Assembly: GCF_905171775.1 (NCBI RefSeq) | Contig: NC_053492.1 | Coordinates: 325,319,645-325,383,644 of the forward strand | Source: Rana temporaria | Lineage: Eukaryota; Chordata; Amphibia; Anura; Ranidae | Direction of reading: 5' to 3' | DNA length: 64,000 bases | Shown: positions 1-11,281 of the stretch, piece by piece | Layout of the letters: each line of letters opens with the position of its first letter | Position numbering within the stretch: the first letter of the stretch is position 1 | Translations under genes and position numbers: made by a program | Notes under the pieces: model-generated | Database searches by the model: none | Seen by the model: the letters and a program-made list of their open reading frames with translations, nothing else | Told to the model about the DNA's origin: nothing

Positions 1-1434
1 ACATTCTGGTTTCCCCAAAGAGCTTATAATAAATGGGCAGAAATTGAAAAAAATTGGTTGGCGCCAATTCACCCAAATAGTTTACTCTGGAGTGCGGGCG
101 CAGAGGTGAGCCCAGAGAGGCTTTTGGGATCCATAGCGCTACTGAGATCGCTTTGGTGCAAACTTTCCCGTTCCCATGGGCTCGCCTCGGACAGATCCCT
201 GCTGACCTCGTTCCTCTATAACCCCAGGATGCCTGATCTCACGCGCCGGATGTCCGACCGTGCCCTGGGCGGTACATAATTTGTTTCACTTCGGTCACTT
301 GGTGGATCCAATCTCACGAAAATTGCTATCATTTACTCAACTCCAAAAGAAACATGACTTACCTAGCCAGGTGTTCTATGGTTATCTGCAAATACGTCAT
401 TTTGCCCAATCCTTTGCCCCAAATCTCCAGTTCTCAGCACCATCCCCCTTCGAGAGAATAATTCTAGAGGGAAGGGCACGCCGAGGCTTGATATCTGATA
501 TCTACCGGCTGCTTAACTCCCACTCCATTGAAGCCCAGGGCAATCATGCTTACATGCTTCGCTGGGAAAAAATACTGGGAGAGGAACTCCCAGAGACAAC
601 GTGGTGGGCGATCTGGTCTTAGGCAAAGAGCTCATACTGTACTCTCTACAAGGAGAATGCCTATAAAATTCCCTATTTTTGGTACCTGACGCCAGATGTG
701 CTCCACACCATTTACCCCTCTTGTTCGGATAGGTGTTGGCACTGCCTGGATGATAGGGGTTCCCTGTAACACATTTACTGGAGCTGCCCCAGGCTTGTAC
801 CCTTCTGGGCGGATACACGCGATTTGTTGTCACGCCTTTTGGGGGCACAGGTCCCCCTGACTCCAAAACTGTTTTTATTTTACTGGGTGTAATATGCCTG
901 CAGATATCCAAAACGTCCAAAAAACTGCTTAGACACTTACTCATTGCTGCCCGATGCCTGGTCGCCCTCCACTGGAAACGGCACTCCCTACCCTCCCAGG
1001 AAGACCTATATACTAGAATAAAAGATGTAGAACCTATGGAAAAAATTACAGCTAGACTCCAGGATATGTTGGAGATACACAATGAGGTCTGGGGGGAGTG
1101 GCACCGTCGGGAGGATCCACCGTCAGCCGATGGTCGAGCCCCTGTTTTCGCCCTCTAGCCCCCCCACCCATCCCGTCTTTTCTTTTATTCCTCTCTCTCC
1201 CTTTTTTTCTTTTCTCTATTTTCTTCTGGTCTAATTGAGACCTGCAGCAGATGGTTAATGGTTACTATTGTGTGTAGTTCGTCAGCTCTGTTTGCACGCC
1301 ACTAGGAGAGCTGTGTATTGATACAATGGAAGCACTGGCCAGTTTGTGGCTCTGGCGATATGTGTACAAATGTATTCGATCTCTGTACTTTTGCTGACTA
1401 ATATGATTAATAAAAACGGTCATTTGAAAAAAAA

Positions 1435-1437
<3 letters not shown>
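1..1437 (+). mobile_element. L1-like LINE, 3' end with poly(A)
   Basis: This is the 3' end of a non-LTR retrotransposon, cut at the left by the window edge. Conceptual translation gives the carboxy-terminal part of an L1-type ORF2: tryptophan-rich segments, a 'YMLRWEKILGEELPETTWW' stretch near 555-605, and a Cys/His-containing tail near 730-790. The reading frame is broken between 622 and about 660 and again afterwards. The last in-frame stop is at 1156-1158. A roughly 280-bp 3' untranslated region follows and ends in an A-run at 1429-1437, directly before a TA microsatellite. L1 membership is inferred from the C-terminal style and the poly(A) tail; no reverse transcriptase core lies inside the window. 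Confidence 0.75.
58..1158 (+). pseudogene. LINE ORF2 carboxy terminus, frame-broken
   Basis: This is the coding remnant of the LINE above. Two open pieces (58-279 and 260-622) overlap in different frames and a third continues to the stop at 1156-1158. In intact L1-like elements this part of ORF2 lies downstream of the reverse transcriptase and contributes to RNA binding. The Cys-containing segment near 730-790 resembles the L1 ORF2 C-terminal Cys region. At least two frameshifts make it non-functional. The minus-strand ORF at 513-1082 is a shadow. Confidence 0.65.

Positions 1438-1490
<53 letters not shown>
1438..1490. repeat. (TA)n microsatellite
   Basis: An almost pure TA dinucleotide run directly follows the LINE A-tail. 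It probably grew from the tail and target junction. Confidence 0.95.
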
Positions 1491-1492
<2 letters not shown>

Positions 1493-2200
1493 TACAAAAT
1501 CACATTAAAATGATTGTTATAAACAACATAGAAAATTGTTCTCTGAGGCAATGTAAGCCATATTAATAGGCTGCCAACAATTAACTTTGTTGTATGATCC
1601 AAGGAGTCAAAGCGTTTCACATTTAGCTTCCTCAGGACCTCCTTAGCATTAATAACAAAGAAATGGTCTACTCAAAAAAAAAAAACACATGCCTAAGCAA
1701 CATATCATATAATACATAGAATTTTAGATATACAGTTGTGCTCATAAGTTTACAAAAACTTTTCAGCGAATATGAATAATACAAAAACTTTTCTTTCACT
1801 CATGGTTACTGTTGGTCTGAAGCCATTTATTATCAATCAACTGTGCTTACTCTTTTTAAATCATAATGACAAACACAAATTACCCAAATTACCCTGATCA
1901 AAAGTTTACATACCCCAGGTCTTAATACCGTGTATTGCCCCCTTCAACGCCAGCTTGAAGTCTTTTGTGGTATTTGTGGATGGGGCTCTTTATCTTCTCA
2001 GATGGTAAAGCTGCCCATTCCTCTTGGCGAAAAGCCTCCAGTTCCTGTGAAATTTTGGGCTGTCTTGCTCATGCACATTTGAGATCTCCCCAGAGTGGCT
2101 CAATGATTTTAAGGTCAGGAAACGGAGATGGCCACCCCAAGATTTGTAAATAGGTGGACCTTATGGCAAAATAAATGTCAAAAATACAGATAATTTCAAA
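1490..2200 (+). repeat. Unclassified repeat 'A', copy 1, split by Tc1
   Basis: The sequence at 1490-1731 and about 2147-2200 matches, in reverse complement, 17690-18000. Shared blocks include the tail next to the LINE A-run, a 'gtttcacatttagct' block near 1617-1631 and the 'ttgtaaataggtggacctta' block near 2143-2162. No coding potential is visible. The Tc1 fragment at 1732-2146 interrupts this copy but not copy 2. The class is unknown. Confidence 0.7.
1732..2146 (-). mobile_element. Tc1/mariner fragment, 3' part of transposase
   Basis: The fragment begins with a Tc1-type terminus, 'cagttgtgctcataagttta', next to a TA dinucleotide. The minus strand from about 2146 down to 1930 translates to the end of a Tc1 transposase: a 'PDLKIIEPLWGDLK' block, which carries the last acidic catalytic residue of the DDE triad, and then a segment ending near 'LQAGVEGG'. 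An in-frame stop follows the first block. The other end of the element is missing, so this is a one-ended, dead copy. It differs in family from the Tc1 at 57438-58985. Confidence 0.8.
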
Positions 2201-3195
2201 AAGTGTGCAATGCAGATATGAACATTTTCCACAATCAGAACCAACGGAGGAGGGGAAAGAGGGGAGGGAAAAAGGGGAAGGGTGAGGAGGGGAAGCAGAG
2301 AAAAACCAGGGGAAAGGAGAAATTGCAAGATTATGGTATTCCAAACTTGCACATGTGATAGAGGTCCCAGCAGGCAAATATCTATTAAGATATTAAATCA
2401 CATTAATGTAACCATCCCTTCACCAGGAGGGCCCAATTCATTCTATTCCATACTAATCATAGACCTCTTACCTTCCAAACATCCAGCATCCACATGCCAT
2501 CTCTCGAAAAAGGACTCCCACCTAACTACTTATAAAGCCAGATTGGTGCCAAATCTCTCATTCTCCTATAGGATAGCGGATTACTAATGAGATCATCAAA
2601 CTGTGTCCAACTCAAAGTGCATTCTCAGTGCACATAGCCATCACAACACACTATGGTCTCCGCTGCCATCACACATACTCTCTGCTCCCAGCCGCCACCA
2701 ACCAGAGAGCAGTGCAGTTGCAACCCCCAGCATGGGCCGCCGCGGCCAGTTAATCTGGGCCGCATAACTGGCCCACCAATCATCGACACTCTAGCGTAGG
2801 TCATCCACTGTCATATTGCCACGCATGTGCAGAGTGGTGCTTTTCCACACCGACTGGAGAGGGCACATGATCTGGCCGATCCTACACATCAGAGCCCCAG
2901 CCATGCCATGCTGCTGCTTGACTGATGCCACAGCCCCTCAGGCATCGGACTACCCACTAGTCAGACATCACTTCATGGCAGGTCCAATCCAAACCAACCT
3001 AGCCTCATGATGTTTTCCCAAACAAAAAGAACATCACAGCATAGTCAAACAAACCACATATCATCCAAGCCTAATGTGTGCCCATGAAGGAGGATCATAC
3101 AAAAGATCCATCCACCTATAGCAATAAAGTACACACTTGGATGATATGTGGTTTGTTTGGCTATGTCGTTATGGTCTATTAAATAATTCTAACTA
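2200..3195. other. Unassigned intergenic stretch with purine tract and hairpin
   Basis: I recognise no gene or transposon family here. There is a G/A-only tract at about 2248-2321. There is also an inverted repeat with arms at 3040-3069 and 3136-3165 (about 30 bp, nearly perfect) around a 66-bp loop, possibly a small MITE. Short ORFs show no recognisable domain. Confidence 0.6.
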
Positions 3196-3199
3196 AAGA

Positions 3200-3622
3200 T
3201 GGTCAGGGCTGGGCTCAGCCCTTCCTTCTCTGTGCTGGCAGCTCAGCTGTCAGCTAATTGCCAGCTTCCATCTCTCCACAGTGATCCACCTGTTGATGAT
3301 CCTGCTCGTCAGCTCTGCCTACTTAAAGCCTTCCAGTTCATTTGCTCTTTGCCTTCGCCTGTGTTAACATCACAAGACACCTTCTCCTGCGTTCCTGTTG
3401 AAGACCTGCTTGACTGACGTTCCCTCTGGCTACAGATCCTGCTTGCTGTACTACTACCTTTATCGCTGGCTCTTGGACATTGGCTTGGCCGACTACCCAA
3501 TCCGGTTACTGAACTCTGGTTATGTTTTGACTATGCTTACTCTGTTTACCATTTTATTTTTATTATTAAACAAGTGTGATTTAACTATACTTCTGTCTCG
3601 GTCTGATTCATGGTTTCTGACA
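3200..3622 (+). mobile_element. Probable solo LTR, gypsy type
   Basis: The segment starts with TG and ends with CA ('...gtttctgaca'). It contains an AT-rich polyadenylation-like stretch near 3545-3575 (attattaaacaagtg). Composition and layout resemble a Ty3/gypsy LTR in plus orientation. No matching second LTR, internal coding region or convincing target duplication is visible, so the boundaries are approximate. Confidence 0.45.
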
Positions 3623-3904
3623 GGGATATATCTTGTGTCCCCACCCATTTTGATGCCATTTAGCCTTGTGTTATCAATCGTTGTTACAGGCTGCATACCT
3701 ATGATAATATTTCTGCAGGTTTTAAATGCTGGTTCTGATTGCGGAAAAATGTGATATCTGCTTAGCATGCTTGTTGACATCCCCCGTTTTGGAGTATAGC
3801 GAAAGATCTGATAAAGAAGTAAGCAGCGGACTTGCTCTTGGGTCAACATAGCCTTCCCATTCTATATAATACGGAATTTGTTATTAGCACTTATAGGTTT
3901 TTTT
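3623..3904. other. Unassigned, open minus-strand frame 3849-3520
   Basis: A 109-codon open frame on the minus strand covers this stretch. It shows no motif I can name. It partly overlaps the LTR-like segment and may be chance or part of an unidentified element. Confidence 0.3.
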
Positions 3905-4226
3905 ATTTATTTTTTCTTGTTCAAATATTTTATCAAAGTGTAACAACTGACATGTCAAGGTACATAAAAAAGCGGTACTGAATTTGTGAATATAAACCAT
4001 TAACACAATATGAACAACAAAAATAAGTTATTACAGATGTATCAATGTGTAACGTCAAGTCCACATAGAAGTAATACAAACATTGCAACAACTTTAATAA
4101 TGTGGAGTGACAATCAGTAGCCCGAATAGAGAGGGGGTTTTGTCTAATGTTGTAAATAGACGAGGCCTTAGCTAGGTATGTGGACATGGATTGATGTATT
4201 ATTTGCAACAAGAGAGTCATTGTCTC
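3905..4226 (-). mobile_element. Probable LINE 3' tail
   Basis: On the minus strand the segment ends in an A-rich run at about 3905-3925, as expected for a LINE 3' end. There is no recognisable coding part. It is cut on its 5' side by the solo LTR at 4227-5507. The sequence at 5513-5637 may be its upstream continuation. Confidence 0.4.
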
Positions 4227-5507
4227 TGTAACGGAACGTCCCACACTCTGAGTGCTTCCATCATATACCGCTTCCTATCAGTCTGGATATAGATATCAGA
4301 TATTCCAGCTGCCCTAAACACACGAGACGAGACTTGTTTGTGTGCTAAACATGGAGTGTTTTATAGAACCAAGAATACAGCCTTATATACAGTTTAAAGA
4401 GGTAACCAGAACATAAATTAACATGAGCTAATTAACTAATCATTTACCCAGACGAGGTGACTCCGAGATATGACCTTTCAAGGTAGACATCCCGTCTCCT
4501 CTCACCTGCTATACAATACACATTGGGGTGGATTCAAGAAGCAATTGCGCCTGTGTAACCATAGGTTACACAGCGCAATTGCTTACTTGCCCCGGCGTAA
4601 CGAGTGCTCCTGATTCAGGAACCTTGTTACGCCGACTGCAGCCTAAGATCTGCGCGGCATAAGGCTCTTATGCCCGCATATCTTAGGCTGCATTCTTGCG
4701 ATGGCCGCTAGGTGGCGTTCCCGTTGTGCTCAGCGTATAGTATGCAAATTGCATACTAACACCGATTCACAACGTTGCGCGAGCCCTGCGTACGCAAATT
4801 ACGTTGTTTCCGTTTTTTGCGTAAGGCTGCCCCTGCTATTAGCAGGGGCAGCCAATGTTACGTATACCCGTCGTTCCCGCGTCGCGAAATTTGAATTTTA
4901 CGTACTTTGCGTAAGTGATTCGTGAATGGCGCTGGACGCCATTCACGTTCACTTTGAAGCAAATGACGTCCTTGCGACGTCATTTGCCGCAATGCACGTC
5001 GGGAAAGTTTCCCGACGGAGCATGCGCTCTGCGATCGGCGCGGGAACGCGCCTAATTTAAATGATTCCCGCCCCCTACGGGATCATTTAAATTGCCCGCG
5101 CAATTTACGGAGCTTCTGCTCCGTGAATCGAGGGCAGCGCAAAAAAAATGCGGGGGCGCAGGGCAAAATCGTTGCCCTGCGCCTCCGTAATAAATGCACA
5201 AATCTAGCTGAATCCGGGCCATTATCATTAGGACACACAATAGCAGGGTCAATTAGCACAGAGAACAGAGATGGCTGGAAGTGAGGACAGTAGCATCTAT
5301 GAATGAGTCACTCTTACAACCAACCCTTTGAGTTCAGAATCAACAACCTGCAAATAGTTCTCACAGATATCCTGGAATATATTATGGATAATAATTACAT
5401 AATAATGCCCTCTTAGGTAGTCCAAGATATCATTTCTCAGTCATCCTATGCCCCTAGTGGACATAGAATGATTTTTTTTAGACATAAGAGGGTCCGAGTC
5501 TGTCACA
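4227..5507 (-). mobile_element. Solo LTR with perfect 5-bp target duplication
   Basis: Read on the minus strand the LTR starts TGTGACAG and ends CCGTTACA. The direct repeat GTCTC flanks it exactly (4222-4226 and 5508-5512), showing integrase-mediated insertion. A TATA-like 'gtatataagg' lies on the minus strand near 4381-4391. No second LTR or internal region is seen, so it is a solo LTR left by recombination. It carries a nested MITE at 4525-5220. Without coding sequence I cannot decide between ERV and gypsy origin. Confidence 0.7.
4525..5220. mobile_element. MITE with GGATTCA-type ends, nested in the LTR
   Basis: The ends are 'ggggtggattcaag' and 'ctgaatccgggcc', imperfect terminal inverted repeats, with a possible 3-bp duplication ATT outside (4522-4524 and 5221-5223). 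Internally there are several nested palindromes, for example 'gcctaagatctgcgcggc' with 'gcccgcatatcttaggc' near 4640-4690. It has no coding capacity. The ends resemble those of the MITE at 36373-36960. A Harbinger-type origin is only suggested by the 3-bp duplication. Confidence 0.7.
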
Positions 5508-5637
5508 GTCTCCATGAGTTTGACCTAGGGTTAGAGGGCCAGAAGCTCATGTTCAACTTAGATCAAGTAGATAACAGTATGTAGGACAGTACACATGACA
5601 ATAAAAGGAGGTTTCAAATCAGGAAAGTTCCGGTAAC

Positions 5638-6313
5638 TGTCATGGTTATGCAGTAATGCTTGTCTGTCAACTTACCTCTCCGTGTGTTCAGCTTTAGAGA
5701 GCAGCCACTCTCACCTGGCTGCTTAAGTTATCTCTCCTCAAAGCATGGCTTCACCCCAGCCCCTATCAGGGAACTCTATATTAACCTGTGCACTGCAAGC
5801 CAGTCCTGCCAATATTGTGTGTATTGGCTTCCATGTGCTCATTGCTCTGTGTCCTACGTCTGATCCCGTTTACCGACTTTGGCTTGTTCTCGACTGTCCT
5901 CGTCTGCTTCATATACCGACCTTTGCAATGTTCTTTGACTATCCATATCTGCTTGTTGCCCTGACCTTTTGGCTTATCTCCCAACTATCCTTGTTGTTCC
6001 AGGCTGCTGCTTCCCTTCTATCCTCCAGTAGTCTACTGTGAGCGTGAGCTGGGAGACCCTGGGGGCTGGTACCTGGAGCCAGACTGCAGCGAAATCCATC
6101 CCCTGGTGAACACCCACTGGCTCTTAGATTCTGAGCCCTGGGAAATCTCATGCTCTAGCTCCCAGTGTGATCTGTGTTGGTGCTCCAGAGTACCTGCTTT
6201 CCTGAACCACCCAGGACTCCATCTGCAGCAGTTGGCCATAGGGTCTACTACCTTGCGGTGCACTCCAGACCCCATCGGGATGCATCTGTGACCTGGATTC
6301 AGGTGACCTGACA
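5638..6313 (+). repeat. 5' LTR of Ty3/gypsy element
   Basis: The LTR begins TGTCATGG and ends CTGACA. It is clearly the same sequence as 17004-17656, with substitutions and several indels between the two. The flanking 5-mers are GTAAC on the left and GTAAT on the right of the whole element, a one-mismatch target duplication. Confidence 0.9.
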
Positions 6314-6386
6314 GTTTGATCAGCCACGGACCCGGCTGACGTGCCGCTACCCTCAGATGATCCATTGCAGGGCATAGTTCGCAGAC

Positions 6387-7767
6387 TTGAGATCCAGGAA
6401 CCAAATCAGACTTGATCTCAAGTACAATCGGTTGCAGCCACACATTCACTACAACTGCCAGCTCCGTCCCTTTTCATTGGGGACTCCAAGGACTGCAGGG
6501 GGTTCCTTAGCCAATGCACTATTAATTTTGAGCTCCAGTCTCAAAACTTCCTGTCTGATCGGGCAAAGGTAGCCTATATTATTTCCCTCCTCTCCGGTGA
6601 AGCTTTAGCCTGGGCTGCCCCCCTGTGGGAGAAGAATGATCCAGTGGTTACCAGCCTGTCTGACTTCTTGAACCTCTTTCGAAACATCTTCGAGGAGCCG
6701 GCTCGGGTTTCTTCAGCGGCCAGTGCCCTTTTCAGTGGGACAATATGCTCTTCAGTTTGGTATACTCACAGCTGAGTTGAGCTAGAACAATGAGGCCCTG
6801 GTTGCAACCTTTTTACATGGCCCCTCTGACCAAGTGAAAGACGAATTGGTGGGAAGAGCCATTCCCGCCGGTCTGGACGATGTCATTTTCTTATGTAACC
6901 AGATCGACATTCGTTTTAAGGAAAGGTCCCTAGAAAAAAAGATGCCAACACCCCCTGGGCCCTAGCCAGTCTGAGCTCCCCTCCCTTTGTCCCATGGAGC
7001 ATCTTCTGCCTGCTGAGGAACTATACAGCTGGACCAGGCTAACCCCTGAAGAACATGCGAGACACAGAAATCTGGGCTTGTGTCTCTATTGTGGGGGCAA
7101 GGGTCATTTTCGTGACTCCTGCTCGCTTCGAAAACAGTGTTCTTTCATGTAGGCGCTTCTCCTCAATGGATCTTTTCATATCTGGATTCTGGGGCTGCTG
7201 TCAATTTTATGGATTGGAGAACTGCGTCTTCCATGAAGCTTATCCTTTCGCCCCTCACTACATCACTGGTAGTCTAAGCAAACGATGGCACTGGGGGGGC
7301 CTATCTGCTTTCAGACTCTACCTATTAAGATGTCTGTAGTGATACTCCACCAGGAGTGGTTTTCCTTCCTCATTCTACCGAAGGCCTCTACCCCCATTGT
7401 ATTGGGCCTTCCTTGGCTACAGCTTCACTCTCCACATGTGGACTGGGTCTCTGGGCAGATACTGGTTTGGGGTCCCTCATGTTTTTCACCCTGCCTTCTC
7501 AAGGTGGCCCCCAAGGAGAAACTTTTGGTTGCTACCACACCTGTATCTTCTGATCTTCCCGCTGCATACAGTGATTACCGGGATGTGTTCTGTAAGAAAT
7601 CAGCTGAGGTGCTTCCTCCCTACAGGTCTTTTGAGTGTCCTATTAACCCTTCCCTGGAGCAACTCTGCCCAGTGGTCGTACCTACCCTCTGTCCATCCCT
7701 AGAGACCCAAGCCATGTCAGAGTATGCCGCCGAGAATCTAGAGAGAGGCTTCATTCAGAAATCCTAA
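6387..7767 (+). pseudogene. gypsy gag, protease and start of RT, degenerate
   Basis: Translating across frames gives a gag core around 6490-6900 ('SDRAKVAYIISLLSGEALAW' style). A CCHC-like zinc knuckle reading 'CLYCGGKGHFRDSC' lies near 7078-7120. A decayed protease region around 7150-7450 contains 'IVLGLPWL', typical of the stretch after the protease active site. From about 7570 come the first residues of the reverse transcriptase ('YRDVFCKKSAEVLPPYR' and 'ETQAMSEYAAENLERGFIQKS'). The frame 7285-7767 is the longest open piece. It stops where the DIRS insertion begins, near 7795. Several frameshifts and stops make it inactive. Confidence 0.8.
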
Positions 7768-7836
7768 TTGCCTGAAGGCGAAGGGTTGTTTTCTTTTTCG
7801 TACATCACGGGACACAGAGCTGCATAGTAATAACTA

Positions 7837-8452
7837 CCATATTTATCGCGGTATAACGCGCTCCCGGGTATACCGCGCACCCCTAAAGTTGCCCGAATCC
7901 TGTGGAAAAAAAGTTTTTTTGTACTTACAGTTTTGGTGTCTTGCACGGCGTCCATCGGCGGCCTCGTCGGGTCCGGCTTCCGTCTGCGGCTTTGGGTGTC
8001 CTCTTCGTTGGGTCCGGCGTCCTTCTGCGGCTTCGGGTGTCCTCTTCGTCGGGTCCGGCGTCCTTTTGCGGCTTCGGGTGTCCTCTTCGTCGGGTCCGGC
8101 GTCCTTCTGCGGCTTCGGGTGTCCTCTTCGTCGGGTCCGGCGTCCTTCTGCGTCGTCCTCCCCGCTCGTTTCCCGCGCGAGTTTGAATACTGCGCCGACA
8201 TATACAGAGCGCAGTACACTCGTGTATTGTCGGGCAGGCTCGGCAACTCTCGCGCTGACGTCCTGTACGTCCAGGACGTGAGCGCGGAAGGAGCCGAGAC
8301 TGGCCGACTATACCCGAGTGTACTGCGCTCGGTATATGTTGGCGCAGTATTCAAACTCGGCGCGGGAAAGCGGGTATCGGCGTATACCGCACACCCACGA
8401 TTTTGCCCTTTTTCAGGGCAAAAAAGTGCGGGGTATACGCCGATAAATACGG
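7837..8452. mobile_element. TA-flanked MITE with 41-bp repeats and palindromic core
   Basis: The termini are 'ccatatttatcgcggtata' and the reverse complement of 'tatacgccgataaatacgg', flanked by TA on both sides. The left part carries a tandem array of a 41-bp unit at 7986-8150. The right part (about 8168-8365) is an imperfect palindrome with arms of roughly 90-100 bp. It has no coding function. Reading frames in all three phases show the same repeated peptide only because 41 is not a multiple of 3. Confidence 0.8.
7986..8150. repeat. 41-bp tandem repeat, four copies
   Basis: The block 'gcggcttcgggtgtcctctt' recurs at 7986, 8027, 8068, 8109 and, in part, at 8150: exactly 41 bp apart with only a few base differences. 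Confidence 0.95.
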
Positions 8453-9611
8453 TATGTGGGTTATAGGCCTACCTTCAGGTGATGGACACTGGCACACCCA
8501 AGACAGGAAGTATCCTCCCAATGCCGGGAATACCTCCGTTTTTTGGCCAGTGTCTAAGGTGTTGGTCACAGTTAAAGAAGCTCCACTGGAGGATCCTTCA
8601 GGATCAAGAGAACTACGCTACCGGATCCATCCAAATTGCCATTGCAGCCAAAGTGGATGGTACCCGTGCCTCGCAGAAAGAAAAACAAGGTTTTGTCTGT
8701 AATGTCTCTCTTAGGAGGAGTGGATCCTGGGAACCAGTAATTTGGTTATGCACCAGATACCAAAGGTTTTTCTGGCAGGATGCGATACAGGTCCAGGGGA
8801 GTGGAAACCCTGTTAAAGGAACCCGGTCCCTGAAGGTCTTTTGGCATAGCCTGCTGTGATGGGTGAAGATTGGGTCTGACTGTTGTTATCAGCAGAGTCC
8901 TGCAGTGGGAAAGGTAAGTGAAGATTTCCTAAGGAACTTTTGGTTCACTTATGGATTTCTTCTTTAAAGTAAACCTGTCATGCCTTTTTCTCGCCACTAG
9001 AGGGTGTAAAAGCAACATACCTCTTTCCATGCCTTCAGTATTTCGCCGAGTTCTGCAAGCTTGATGCAGGCTTCCTCCTGGGTCCAGTTAGCCATTTAGG
9101 GATGCTTGGGGGGAGGGGGTTGCTGGTATCACCAGGCTGTGTGTGCGGTCACCCCCCCCCCACGTTGTGACGATTCTGGCGCTCGTTTTTTCCCTTACCC
9201 TTCGAGGGTTCCGAAAGCGCTCTCTCCCCCCCACGCCGGTCCCATGCAGCTGCACACGCTCAGGAAACACGTGTTTTTTTAAACATAGCAAAGGACGCTC
9301 TAGGGGACGGAGGAGGGCGTGGCTTAGCTTAGCAGCGTTAGCATGGCTTAGCAACGTTATCTTAGCTTAGCAGCGCCTTCGCTCTTACACGGCGCAGCCG
9401 CAGGACTGGTCTCCCATATAAACATCATCTCATGGAGATGTAAGCCAATGGAGGAACACAGAAGTGCTGGGGCACATAGTGGTGGATGCTGGCATTTCCA
9501 GGGACACATTTACTTGCATCAGGCAGAACGGAGGATAGCAGCATTGATTGCTGGACTATAGTTCTCCAGTGGATGCATTTTGTGTAGTATCTCTGCTTTT
9601 GTGCTTAGGAC
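8453..9611 (+). other. DIRS 1 5' untranslated region
   Basis: This is the continuation of DIRS 1 between the MITE and the gag-like frame. I see no conserved domain. A GC-rich stretch around 9140-9400 with C-runs and several 'cttagcagcg' repeats could be a further insertion, but I cannot define its edges. Confidence 0.4.
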
Positions 9612-11170
9612 CATGCCTTCCAGGAATTCAGGGACAACAGCTGCCAAGACAGGGACGGGTTCTGCAAAAAAAAAAGACTCTAAAGGCATCTCTATCAGGT
9701 TTTGAGGATCCTAGTCACGCCTCCACAGTGCCATCCTCTCCGGAAAAGCCAGATGCGCCTGACTAGGGTGAGTCATCGGGCCTGTCGGGTGCTCCAGCCG
9801 TCCCTCCCAGCCCCTGCCTATGTTACAGCAGAGGAGGCGTTTTTTCTTCAGCCCTCATAGGTTTGGAAAAGCGGTTAGCAAATTTTGATTGCTTTTTCTT
9901 CCCAGGGTGGAAGGAAACGCGGTAGGTCTCTCTGAGGCCTCAGGCTGCACAACAGCAGTGGCCAGTAGAGAACGAGTCTCCCTCAGGGGATAAAGAAGAG
10001 GGACATACTGAGGATTCCTCTTCTGAGGAATCAACTGTGCAAAAACCCTTTTCAGCCTCGCAGTCTGAAAGGTTGCTAGTGCAATCCCTTACAGAAATAA
10101 TTTGTATGGCATTTAAATTGCCCTCAACAGAACCAGCTGAAAGTCCTGTTTCTTCCCTGGGTTCCTTAAAGGCCCCGCAGGCCATGCATGCTTTTCCTGT
10201 TCATCCTCTGTTAGAACAGCTTATATATGAAGATTGGGATTATCCAGATAAGCATTTTCTTCCCCCAAATGTACACACTTTACGAGAAAAAAAGTCTGAC
10301 CGGCTTTTTTTTCTTGGAAAGTCCGACCGTGTGTAGCCTCCATCTGACTTTTTGGTCGGAAGTCCGACAGACCTTAGATAGAGATTCTGTTCTCTTTTTG
10401 TCCGGACTTCCGACCGGCTCAAGGCAGACTTTTGCGTGGTCAAAAGTCCGACCGCGTGTACGAGGCATTAGAAATTCTCTGCACATGGAAGAGAAATTCA
10501 CCAGAAAATGTGTGCCAGCAGTTGACGCTGATATCTCCTGTGTGAATAAAAGTCTAACTTGTCCGTGTACAATGTTCAGATGTTCAGGGATCTAACAGAT
10601 AAGAGGCTGGAATCCTTACTAAAGACCTTTTTTCCTATGGCTGATGCTGTAGCTCAGCCGGCAGTGGCAGCGATAGGAATTTGTCAATCCCTAAAGGATC
10701 AAGTGAAGCAGGTACTCAGGATTGTGCCTGCTCGGCAAGCCAGAGACTTAGACGATCTGCCAAGTGCATTATGTTTTGCAGTTGATGCCATTAGGGATTC
10801 TATTCATCATGCCTCAAACCTTTCGCTCCTGTTGGTGCATATGCGTAGGATTCTGTGGTTGAAAAATTGGTCAGCCGAAGCGCCATGCAAGAAGATTTTG
10901 GCTGGCTTCCCTTTTCATGGGGAATGGTTGTTCGGGGATGATTTGGACAAATACATCCAAAAGATTTTAAGTGGGAAGAGTACGCTTACCAGTTAAGAGG
11001 AGTAAATGTCCTCCTTTTAAATTGGGCTTTCTCTCCAGGGCCATCAGCCTCTTCTAGGCAGTCACGACGGCCTCCGCCGTCAGAGTCGAGGAAAAGCTCA
11101 AGGTCAAGCCCAGGGACACAAGAAGTCCTGGGGGCAGATGCCTACTAAACAGAGTCCCAAGGCCTCCTTA
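9612..11170 (+). pseudogene. DIRS 1 gag-like ORF1, broken
   Basis: A methionine frame starts at 9612 with a basic, serine-rich beginning and soon breaks after an A-run at 9666-9675. Gag-like sequence resumes at 10037-10260 and 10559-10996; the latter is a 145-codon helical segment with no named domain. Its position upstream of the DIRS reverse transcriptase is the basis for the call. A MITE interrupts it at about 10265-10480. The downstream end is Ser/Arg-rich (about 11040-11130), as in nucleic-acid-binding tails of DIRS gag. It is non-functional. Confidence 0.55.
10265..10480. mobile_element. Short MITE in DIRS 1 gag
   Basis: The segment is full of the alternating blocks 'gtccgacc' and 'ggtcgga' and ends in 'cgcgtgtacgaggcatt'. 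Its left end, 'aatgtacacactttacgag', is a decayed inverted copy. The same 'tccgaccgtgtgtac' block appears at about 30148-30165 and 30585-30602, so this is a dispersed family. Confidence 0.6.
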
Positions 11171-11281
11171 TGAAGGGGCGCCCCCCCTCGATCGAGTGGG
11201 GGGGGGCTTCAGTAGTTCTCAGGAACTTGGCAGGAGGAGATCCAGAACAGATGGGTCTTCTCTAATGTAACTCTAGGTTAC

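Noticed and set aside
513..1082. 189-codon minus-strand ORF
   Set aside because: It is antisense to a LINE ORF2 with recognisable motifs on the plus strand; no domain of its own.
2248..2321. Polypurine tract of an LTR element
   Set aside because: No LTR begins directly after it and no coding region precedes it, so it is only reported as a purine-rich tract.
3398..3754. Hydrophobic 118-codon ORF that looks like a membrane protein
   Set aside because: It starts inside an LTR-like segment and crosses its boundary; no known family and no conserved start.
5660..6449. Several ORFs within the gypsy 5' LTR
   Set aside because: The same sequence recurs as the 3' LTR with different open frames, so coding is not conserved.
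7889..8466. Overlapping long ORFs on both strands suggesting Arg/Pro/Ser-rich proteins
   Set aside because: They come from the 41-bp tandem repeat and palindromic core of a MITE; the same peptide appears in three frames.
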